This document shows, one piece after another, positions 42,039 through 47,818 of a stretch of DNA of 47,818 nucleotides. The notes under the pieces are model-generated. The model was not told where the DNA came from. It saw only the letters and a program-made list of their open reading frames with translations, and ran no database searches. The stretch's first letter is position 1. Each line of letters opens with the position of its first letter. Source of the stretch: Bacteroidales bacterium. GTDB taxonomy: Bacteria > Bacteroidota > Bacteroidia > Bacteroidales > Bacteroidaceae. The stretch lies in the NCBI GenBank assembly GCA_004555245.1, contig SFIS01000007.1, positions 1-47,818 of the forward strand, given 5' to 3'. The translations under genes and the position numbers were made by a program.

Positions 42039-42986
42039 TTATGTGTTCTCCCAGCTGACGCGTTTCTGGTCGCCTATGATGTCCTGTACCTCTCTGACGA
42101 GATTCCAGTCGATAGGTTCGTCAACGAATGCGATGTTCTGCAGCAGGTTCTCCGGGCGCGTGGTGGAGAATACGGTTGATGCGATGCGCGGGTTGCTGCA
42201 CGCATACTGCATTGCGAGTTTCTCTATGGGATATCCTTTCGAGGCACAGTATTCAGCCGCCTCGCGGCATTTCTCCACCAGCGGTTTTGGTGCGGGATGC
42301 CATTCGGGCACTCCACGCTGCGTGAGCAGTCCCATCGAGAATGGCGACGCGTTTGTCACTCCGACGCCGTTCTTCTCAAAGAAGTCGAGATAGTCAGCGA
42401 GCTTGTCGTCGTTCAGACAGAAATGGCAGAACGACAGGAGACACTCCACCGTCCCAGCCGGCGTGTGCTCTACAATCCACTGGAGGTTCTCGAGCTGCAG
42501 GTCAGTGCATCCCACATGCCTCACCACTCCCTCTTCTTTCAGCTTCAGCAGTGCGGGCAGCGTCTCGTCGGCTATCACCTGCAGCCCTCCCGGACGCTTT
42601 GCCTGGAACTCGATGTCGTGTACGTAGAGAATGTCGATATAGTCGATGTTCAGACGCTCCATCGATTCGTAGGCCGAGCGCGTGACGCGGTCGGCGGAAT
42701 AGTCCCATGTATTCTTGCCGTCCTCGCCATATCGTCCGACTTTCGTCGATAGTATGAACTTGTCGTGGGGAATGACTTTCAGTGCCTTTCCCAGCACTGT
42801 CTCTGCCTTGTAATGTCCATAATAGGGCGACACGTCGATATAGTTGATGCCCGCATCCACGGCTGTGAAGACGGCATCGATGCCGCGGCTCTCGTCAAAC
42901 GAATGGAAGACGCCGCCCAATGATGACGCCCCGAAGCCGACGGAAGACACCTTCAGTCCGGTCTGCCCAAGATCTCTGTAGTCCAT
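42039..42986 (-). CDS. Aldo-keto reductase, probable L-galactose/L-fucose 1-dehydrogenase
   Basis: From ATG 42986 the product is 315 residues starting 'MDYRDLGQTGLKVSSVGFGA'; the longer frame includes the promoter and is not protein-like. The AKR tetrad is visible: Asp and Tyr in 'YIDVSPYYGH', Lys in 'LSTKVG' and His in 'YVHDIE'. Similarity is to D-threo-aldose/L-galactose dehydrogenases, which make aldono-lactones. It is the first gene of the cassette. A -7 box TAATTTTG lies at 43035-43028. Confidence 0.85.
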   Translation of the reverse strand: MDYRDLGQTGLKVSSVGFGASSLGGVFHSFDESRGIDAVFTAVDAGINYIDVSPYYGHYKAETVLGKALKVIPHDKFILSTKVGRYGEDGKNTWDYSADRVTRSAYESMERLNIDYIDILYVHDIEFQAKRPGGLQVIADETLPALLKLKEEGVVRHVGCTDLQLENLQWIVEHTPAGTVECLLSFCHFCLNDDKLADYLDFFEKNGVGVTNASPFSMGLLTQRGVPEWHPAPKPLVEKCREAAEYCASKGYPIEKLAMQYACSNPRIASTVFSTTRPENLLQNIAFVDEPIDWNLVREVQDIIGDQKRVSWENT

Positions 42987-43027
42987 AGTGATGATTAGAA
43001 ATAAGATTTTTGATAGGAATAACAATG

Positions 43028-43035
43028 CAAAATTA
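43028..43035 (-). promoter_or_regulatory. -7 box upstream of the aldo-keto reductase gene
   Basis: TAATTTTG on the minus strand, 41 bases before the ATG; no clear -33 element. Confidence 0.4.
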
Positions 43036-43085
43036 ACCAATATATTCATTAATATATATAATAAGGTATATTTTTTTACATATTT

Positions 43086-43116
43086 TTTGTTAATTAAATT
43101 ATTTGTAGTACCTTTG
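43086..43116 (+). promoter_or_regulatory. Promoter of the DUF5020 gene
   Basis: TTTG 43086-43089, a 19-bp spacer, TACCTTTG 43109-43116; a full match, 63 bases before the ATG. Confidence 0.75.
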
Positions 43117-43179
43117 CACGGATTTTTGCGGGAGACGCGTCTTCTGCCGTTATACTCATCAAAACCAAACCAAAAGAAA

Positions 43180-43923
43180 ATGAAAAAGATTGTTATGACA
43201 GCCCTTTCCGCTGTCTTTGCCATCTCTGCCGTGGCACAGGATTTACAATTGCACTACGATTTCGGCCGCAACATCTATTCAGACGAGCTGCCGGAGCGCC
43301 AGAAACTCACACTCACCCTTGAGCATTTCAGCGTTGACGGCCTCGGCTCATGGTACTATTTCGTTGACCTTGACTTTCTGAAGGACGGCGTCAAGGGCGC
43401 CTACACCGAGATCAGCCGCGAGTTCAACGTCGGCAAGAAGGGTTTCGCCGCACACTTGGAGTATGACGGCGGTCTCACATCGACGAAATCGTCCAACGTC
43501 GGCGCACGCTTCCAGCACGCCGCTCTCATCGGTCCGGCATGGAACGGACACTCTGCCGACTACTCATCGACCTACTCCCTGCAGGTGATGTACAAGCAGT
43601 ATTTCCACGGCCAGTTCGACGCGAAGAGCTACCCCTCGTTCCAGGTGACAGGCGTCTGGAGCACTACCTTCGCCAACAAGGCTCTCACCTTTGCCGGCTT
43701 CTTCGACTTCTGGCGCGGCGAGAAGGCTAACGGCCACGGCAAACTCATTTTCGCATCCGAGCCACAGCTCTGGTATAACTTCAACTCTATCCGCGGCCTG
43801 GAGAAATTCCCGCTCTCTATCGGCACGGAGGTTGAGCTCTACAACAACTTCTACGACGCTGCCGACGGCTCGGACAAGTCGTTCTACGTCAACCCTACCA
43901 TCGGTCTGAAGTGGAGGTTCTGA
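43180..43923 (+). CDS. DUF5020 family outer-membrane barrel-like protein
   Basis: The 247-residue protein has a signal peptide (to about residue 19, 'VFAISAVAQ'), then alternating hydrophobic strands ending in Phe ('VNPTIGLKWRF'), the usual end of an outer-membrane barrel. It matches DUF5020 and is distantly like nucleoside-specific Tsx channels. The true substrate is not known. It is read from its own promoter and ends in a strong terminator. It diverges from the AKR cassette. Confidence 0.87.
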   Translation: MKKIVMTALSAVFAISAVAQDLQLHYDFGRNIYSDELPERQKLTLTLEHFSVDGLGSWYYFVDLDFLKDGVKGAYTEISREFNVGKKGFAAHLEYDGGLTSTKSSNVGARFQHAALIGPAWNGHSADYSSTYSLQVMYKQYFHGQFDAKSYPSFQVTGVWSTTFANKALTFAGFFDFWRGEKANGHGKLIFASEPQLWYNFNSIRGLEKFPLSIGTEVELYNNFYDAADGSDKSFYVNPTIGLKWRF

Positions 43924-43994
43924 TTGCTCTCCAAGCGCAAGCCACACACCGTCACGGCACACACGGGACGTGACACTGACACATAACCCCACAT

Positions 43995-44034
43995 GGCGTG
44001 CAGAAAGACCAGCGGTTTTCTGCACGCCTTTTTT
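43995..44034 (+). terminator. Terminator after the DUF5020 gene
   Basis: A 12-bp stem (43995-44006 with 44017-44028) followed by a T run. Confidence 0.9.
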
Positions 44035-44073
44035 CTCTCACAATCCTCACGCCACACCCCCACGCCACACGAG

Positions 44074-44727
44074 ATGAAAGCCACCCTGCCCTTCCTCTAC
44101 ACACGTTTCGCACACTTCAACGCCACCATCTTCGGCAACCGGCTGCCGCCGGTAAAGATACAGCTGAGCCGCGCCACATCTTTCCTGGGTGCCTGCACAT
44201 ACCGCCGCAAGCGCGGACTGCTTGGCGTGACAAAGAAATACGACTTCCGCATACGCATCAGCACAGCATCGGACATGAGCGAGGCAGAGCTCGAGGACGT
44301 GCTCATACACGAGATGATACACTATTATATAGGTGTGGAGGGGATAAAAGACACCGGCACACACGGCGCCGTATTCCGCAAATGGGCAGACGACATCAAC
44401 CGCCGCCACGGCAGGCACATCACCGTCTCGCACCGCCTCTCGCACGAAGAACACGTCAGGCTCAAGGGCGACAAGCCGAGAGAAAGGATTGTAGCCCTCG
44501 TCACCATGGCTGACGGACGGCACGGCATAAAGGTGCTGCCGGCGAGAGACGACCGCGCGGCTTTCTACTACGACAACGTGTCGAGAAGCAAGATGGTGAA
44601 AGACATACGCCTCTTCCGCACCAACCACCCCTTCTTCAACCGCTACCCCTGCTCGTCGGCCCTCAACGTCACGTTTGCCGACGCGGAAGAAGCCGCCGGC
44701 ATCCTGCTTCGCGAAAAGACGGACTGA
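44074..44727 (+). CDS. SprT-like zinc metalloprotease family protein
   Basis: From ATG 44074 the product is 217 residues. It has the HExxH motif in 'VLIHEMIHYYIG' near residue 82 and a downstream His in 'GTHGAVFRKWADDI', as in SprT/Spartan-like proteins. Spartan family members degrade DNA-protein crosslinks; the function of bacterial SprT is not established. The longer frame runs through the preceding terminator and is not expected to be used. No promoter is clear. The 250 bases after it (44728-44975) hold only the tRNA promoter. Confidence 0.88.
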   Translation: MKATLPFLYTRFAHFNATIFGNRLPPVKIQLSRATSFLGACTYRRKRGLLGVTKKYDFRIRISTASDMSEAELEDVLIHEMIHYYIGVEGIKDTGTHGAVFRKWADDINRRHGRHITVSHRLSHEEHVRLKGDKPRERIVALVTMADGRHGIKVLPARDDRAAFYYDNVSRSKMVKDIRLFRTNHPFFNRYPCSSALNVTFADAEEAAGILLREKTD

Positions 44728-44885
44728 CGACAACACCACGCCAAGACCGCTCCGGCACACGCCGCCCGCAACAGCCGCCGCCGGCCGGAAACGCCCGTAT
44801 GCCGTGCGGAGAGGAGAGAAAACATGCCATTTCTCTTGATTTATGATAATTTTACGGCATATTCTGAAAAAAAACGCCAAAATAT

Positions 44886-44916
44886 TTTGCAGTGTCAGAA
44901 TAAATGCCTACCTTTG
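44886..44916 (+). promoter_or_regulatory. Promoter of the second tRNA-Val
   Basis: TTTG 44886-44889, a 19-bp spacer, TACCTTTG 44909-44916, about 60 bases before the mature tRNA. Confidence 0.7.
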
Positions 44917-44975
44917 CACTCGCTTTCGGAACGACAACGTTCAGATAGTGCCAGAGACACCAAAGTCAAGGCTTC

Positions 44976-45050
44976 GGGCGCTTAGCTCAGTTGGTTCAGA
45001 GCGTCTGCCTTACAAGCAGAGGGTCGGGGGTTCGAATCCCTCAGCGCCCA
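44976..45050 (+). tRNA. tRNA-Val (anticodon TAC), second copy
   Basis: Identical over all 75 bases to 21596-21670. The bases after the discriminator are CAC, so CCA is not encoded. The flanks differ from the first copy. Confidence 0.97.
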
Positions 45051-45057
45051 CACAAGA

Positions 45058-45093
45058 GACTCGTAACTTGAAAAAGTTACGAGTCTTTTTTTT
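45058..45093 (+). terminator. Terminator of the second tRNA-Val
   Basis: A perfect 12-bp stem (45058-45069 with 45074-45085), a four-base loop and eight T residues. Confidence 0.92.
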
Positions 45094-45141
45094 GCACGCC
45101 CTTCACGGCACGCCCAAATGCCGGGAGAGGCGCCGCACAGC

Positions 45142-45354
45142 CTACCGATGCACGTCGCGCGAATCGCCCAGCTCGCGCAGCAGCGCGGCCTTCTCTGCCG
45201 GCAGACGGCCGTCCCGGGCAAGACGCTTGTTGTATTTCCACCAGTTCAGCAGACCGCGGTTCTCGACACGGGTCTTTGCCGGAAGCTGGTGATAGAGGGC
45301 GATGTACGCCTTCAGACGCTCGTAGTTGGCGAGCCATTGTTCTTCTCGTTTCAT
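45142..45354 (-). CDS. Small helicase-associated-domain protein
   Basis: The 70-residue protein has the W...Y..L..Y...H pattern and 'LLNWWKYNKRLARDGRLPAE' of the helicase-associated (HA) domain, normally found as repeats at the C-terminus of large DEAD-box helicases. Here the domain stands alone with no helicase. The ORF has a good ATG, low-complexity-free composition and lies opposite the tRNA and cyclophilin genes. It may be a free nucleic-acid-binding module; function unknown. Confidence 0.65.
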   Translation of the reverse strand: MKREEQWLANYERLKAYIALYHQLPAKTRVENRGLLNWWKYNKRLARDGRLPAEKAALLRELGDSRDVHR

Positions 45355-45506
45355 AGCAGTTTGATACCTTACAGTTCAGAAAAGACAACGCAGAAAGCGA
45401 CTGAAAATTGTATGCACACGATGTCTTTTAACACAGAAAAGGCGATAACGCACCCCACGTCCTGCCACGGCATTTCACACACGACGGAAAGAAAACGGCC
45501 TGAAAA

Positions 45507-45538
45507 TTTCGCAGTCTGCACAATAAACCGTACCTTTG
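45507..45538 (+). promoter_or_regulatory. Promoter of the cyclophilin gene
   Basis: TACCTTTG at 45531-45538 with TTTC (one mismatch to TTTG) at 45507-45510 and a 20-bp spacer. The leader would be about 20 bases. Confidence 0.6.
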
Positions 45539-45565
45539 CACATAATTTCTCACAACAACACCATC

Positions 45566-46303
45566 ATGAAAGTACTCATACAGACAACACTGGGCGACAT
45601 TCTTGTACGCCTCTACGACGAGACACCCCTCCACCGCGACAATTTCGCACGTCTCGCAGCCGAAGGATACTACGACGGGACACTCTTCCACCGCGTGATA
45701 AAAAACTTCATGATACAGGGCGGAGACCCTGAATCGCGCAACGCACCGGAAGGGAAACAGCTGGGCACCGGCGGACCCGACTACACCATCGAGGCGGAAA
45801 TAAAGCCGGGTCTCTTCCACAAACGCGGAGCTCTCGCCGCAGCACGCACCGGCGACCAGGTGAACCCGGAACGCAGAAGCAGCGGGTCGCAGTTCTATAT
45901 CGTCTGGGGACAGGTGTATAACGACGCACAGATGAAACAGACAGAACGGCAGATGCAGATGCAGCAGATGCAGGACGTTTTCAACAACCTCGCAGCACAG
46001 CACAAGGCGGAAATCATGCAGATGCGCCGAGACAGAGACCGCGCCGGACTGCAGGCACTGCAAGAGCGGCTCGCCGCAGAGGCAGAGCAGACGGTGAAGG
46101 CGGCGCCATGCTCCCTCTCTGACGAACAGAGGACTGCATACACCACCGTCGGAGGCACACCGCATCTCGACGGGCAATACACCGTCTTCGGAGAGGTGGT
46201 TGAAGGACTTGACATCGTAGAGATGATACAAAGCTGCGCAACGGCTCACGGCGACCGCCCCATCGACGACATCGAGATGAGAATGAAAGTGGTTGACGAA
46301 TGA
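45566..46303 (+). CDS. Cyclophilin-type peptidyl-prolyl isomerase with coiled-coil insertion
   Basis: From ATG 45566 the product is 245 residues. The cyclophilin core has catalytic Arg in 'FHRVIKNFMIQGGD' and 'GSQFYIVWGQ', and 'LDGQYTVFGEVVEGLDIVE' near the end. Between these core parts lie about 70 charged residues rich in Gln, Met, Glu and Lys (about 125-195) predicted to form a coiled coil. Ordinary bacterial cyclophilins are about 165-190 residues. No signal peptide is seen, so it is cytoplasmic. The insertion could mediate oligomerisation or client contact. Confidence 0.88.
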   Translation: MKVLIQTTLGDILVRLYDETPLHRDNFARLAAEGYYDGTLFHRVIKNFMIQGGDPESRNAPEGKQLGTGGPDYTIEAEIKPGLFHKRGALAAARTGDQVNPERRSSGSQFYIVWGQVYNDAQMKQTERQMQMQQMQDVFNNLAAQHKAEIMQMRRDRDRAGLQALQERLAAEAEQTVKAAPCSLSDEQRTAYTTVGGTPHLDGQYTVFGEVVEGLDIVEMIQSCATAHGDRPIDDIEMRMKVVDE

Positions 46304-46519
46304 AGCCGCCTGGCTGAACACCTCTGTTTGTTTACGTATTTTAAGAAAACTACACACTCTCTAACTAAAATACAGGCTCTGTAGGCAAGCAGGGTGTCCG
46401 TCGGACGGAAATACGCCGTTATTTCCGCGCTCCGCATAACACGCTGTAACACAGCCGCTTGGGCGACAAGAAGGACAAAAGCAGCATATCCTGCGACACG
46501 GACCAACGGTTTCAGCACT

Positions 46520-46585
46520 GCAACTTTGACTATCTTACACGCTCACTTTGACTATCTTGCCCTCCAAGATTGACTATCTTACCCT
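46520..46585 (+). repeat. 22-bp repeat array, third site
   Basis: Three units of 21-22 bp with core TTGACTATCTT, like 6339-6404 and 29406-29514. The flanking modules of E1 and E2 are not visible here. The hairpin CGGAAATA/TATTTCCG near 46407-46426 precedes it. Bases 46590-46850 show no gene. Confidence 0.7.
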
Positions 46586-46854
46586 CTCATCAAGTCTTTC
46601 CTGCCATCCGGGAGAGGCATGACGAGAGTTTTTTTTGTGCCTTTTCAGCACGAAAAACATGAAAAACGCATCTCCCGACATCATTTCTCTCCTCTTCCAG
46701 ACCGACACACCGCCCTCCCCCACCCGATTTTTCAAAGAAAACTCACCGTTTTCCGAAGCCGTCAGAAGTGTTAAGCAACGTGAAAAAGGTGACGCACACT
46801 AATCCTCAAACCGTTTGATTTGGAACTGCTCGATAAGCGACTCATCAAACTAAT

Positions 46855-47052
46855 TAGGGTGTACAGTTTGATGTGCAAAATTTGAATATCCTAATTCTGA
46901 AGTTCATGTTTGTAATTGTCGCGCTGAACCAAAGGTCGCCGGCTGAAAGGAAAGGCAAAGCCCAACGAGCACATAGCCCAGGGTAAAGCGTAGCGACACC
47001 CTGGGTAAATCAGGAACAGTTACATTTTGGGCACATCAAACTGTACACCCTA
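46855..47052. mobile_element. 198-bp MITE-like element with 22-bp inverted ends
   Basis: Ends 46855-46876 and 47031-47052 are perfect 22-bp inverted repeats, with TA at the outer edge of each. No ORF is inside. An internal hairpin CCCAGGGT/ACCCTGGG lies around 46978-47004. TA at the edges fits IS630/Tc1-mariner-type insertion, which duplicates TA, so a non-autonomous relative is a fair guess. No matching transposase is in the window. Confidence 0.65.
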
Positions 47053-47060
47053 AAAAAACA

Positions 47061-47232
47061 CAACCAGTTTCTCAACCGCCAACAGCTAACTTCCGTTGTC
47101 TGTGTTGTATGTCACTTCGTGACATCCATCCGTTGCGCCCGTTAATTCCGTTGTCTATGTTGTCTGTGTTGTCGTTAAAAAAAAGCAACCGGCTTCTCAA
47201 ACGCCAACAGGAAACTTCTGTTGTCTGGGTTG
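47061..47232 (+). repeat. 47-bp direct repeats 125 bp apart
   Basis: 47061-47107 and 47186-47232 agree at about five of six positions; both start CAACC and end in GTTGTCTG-GTTG. Between them GTTGTCTGTGTTGT-like strings recur. Confidence 0.65.
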
Positions 47233-47240
47233 ATATTCAA

Positions 47241-47600
47241 TTATCCGTTTTTCCTACTGTCCGGCACTTTGCGTTTTTCATTTGCAACGATGTCTGCAAC
47301 AAACTTCTCTTGATTCTGATTTTTCTGACTACCGCCAGAGGCGTTGACAAGCATCACACCGCTCTGACAGAACCTCCCGTAGTTGTTCTTCTCCTTCGAC
47401 AACGTGACAGACACCACATCCTGCACCGCATTGCCGCTGTGCCCCGCAGCGAAACTGCAGAGTGCCCGCCCGTCCGTCCCCTTGCCCCGTCCCCCATATT
47501 CTTCGACCAGTTCTCCAACGAGGCATCCTCTTGCGGCCTCTCCCATACAACAAGCCCGGCTCCCAATGCCCAGTGTCCTCCTAAAAAGAACACGCGACAC
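47241..47600 (-). CDS. Small ORF of uncertain status
   Basis: This frame encodes 119 residues from a GTG, or about 101 from the ATG at 47546, with a plausible C-terminal half ('VVSVTLSKEKNNYGRFCQSG'). Residue use in the N-terminal half is rich in Gly and Arg and resembles non-coding GC-rich sequence, and another minus-strand frame (47354-47698) looks equally protein-like, so a frameshifted relic is also possible. I recognise no family and see no promoter. Bases 47700-47818 show no gene. Confidence 0.3.
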   Translation of the reverse strand: MSRVLFRRTLGIGSRACCMGEAARGCLVGELVEEYGGRGKGTDGRALCSFAAGHSGNAVQDVVSVTLSKEKNNYGRFCQSGVMLVNASGGSQKNQNQEKFVADIVANEKRKVPDSRKNG

Positions 47601-47818
47601 GGAAGCCGGGCAAAGAAACTTACCGGCGGCTCACCTGACAATATCAAATACAAAGAATTTCTCGTTCGGCACGCCGTTGCGGCAAACCTCCAAGCCATAC
47701 TCTGATTTCTTATTTATATTTATTGTTGTCCGCTAAAACTTCGTCACTCTCGTATGCGTATATGCATGGACATGTAAGTTTCGAAAAATAAAAATTTGGG
47801 CTGATTCCTATTTGCGGA

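Noticed and set aside
44843..45292. Plus-strand frame running through the second tRNA-Val
   Set aside because: It overlaps a tRNA, its promoter and terminator.

Overview
The window looks like chromosomal DNA of a Bacteroidota species, most probably Prevotellaceae (Prevotella/Segatella group). The evidence is: repeated promoters of the Bacteroidota type (TTTG, 19-21 bp, TAnnTTTG); neighbourhoods typical of the order (DUF3822 next to rsmD, DUF5020, homodimeric glyS followed by an FKBP lipoprotein, etfB-etfA-acyl-CoA dehydrogenase); and a secreted pectinesterase ending in the 'AGMRVN..KGIII.NGKK' tail common in Prevotella exoproteins. Family assignments come from reading the translated sequence; no database search was run.

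Layout. 1-1.7 kb: tail of an unidentified gene, two hairpins, a DUF554 membrane protein and a candidate structured non-coding RNA. 1.8-6.1 kb: a histidine kinase and a secreted DUF5703-SGNH hydrolase. 6.1-7.2 kb: a gene-free region rich in repeats. 7.3-12.4 kb (minus): a 1727-residue secreted pectin methylesterase. 12.7-14.5 kb (minus): a small ABC/OLD-type ATPase followed by a DUF4435 TOPRIM protein, resembling a split OLD or PARIS defence pair. 14.7-21.4 kb (plus): EamA transporter, CPA2 antiporter with a Usp-like tail, LolD-type ATPase, CvfB-type RNA-binding protein and ComEC. 21.6 kb: tRNA-Val(UAC). 21.9-25.7 kb (minus): etfB-etfA-acyl-CoA dehydrogenase behind a 285-nt structured leader. 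26.1-28.9 kb (minus): SDR oxidoreductase and an RSH enzyme with an intact hydrolase and an eroded synthetase domain. 28.9-30.1 kb: a second copy of the dispersed non-coding element and an 87-bp tandem duplication in the glyS leader. 30.2-32.3 kb (plus): glyS and an FKBP lipoprotein. 32.4-37.6 kb (minus): RidA, nucleoside kinase, dnaG, rsmD and DUF3822. 37.7-39.1 kb (plus): a RecD/Pif1-like helicase diverging from DUF3822, both genes apparently with almost no leader. 39.3-43.0 kb (minus): glycine-zipper lipoprotein, then a three-gene cassette (AKR, lactonase-like amidohydrolase, Zn-dehydrogenase) that could oxidise L-galactose or L-fucose. 43.2-46.3 kb: DUF5020, SprT-like protease, a second identical tRNA-Val, a 70-residue helicase-associated-domain protein and a cyclophilin with a coiled-coil insertion. 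46.3-47.8 kb: no secure gene, but another 22-bp repeat array, a 198-bp MITE-like element with 22-bp inverted ends flanked by TA, and direct repeats.

Functional picture. Most of the window is housekeeping: replication, translation, ppGpp turnover, electron-transfer flavoprotein and envelope maintenance. Added to this is plant-polysaccharide use: the pectin methylesterase, the DUF5703-SGNH enzyme and the L-sugar oxidation cassette, whose product could join galacturonate catabolism at D-tagaturonate. The most unusual content is the ATPase/DUF4435 pair and the set of dispersed, structured, non-coding repeats.
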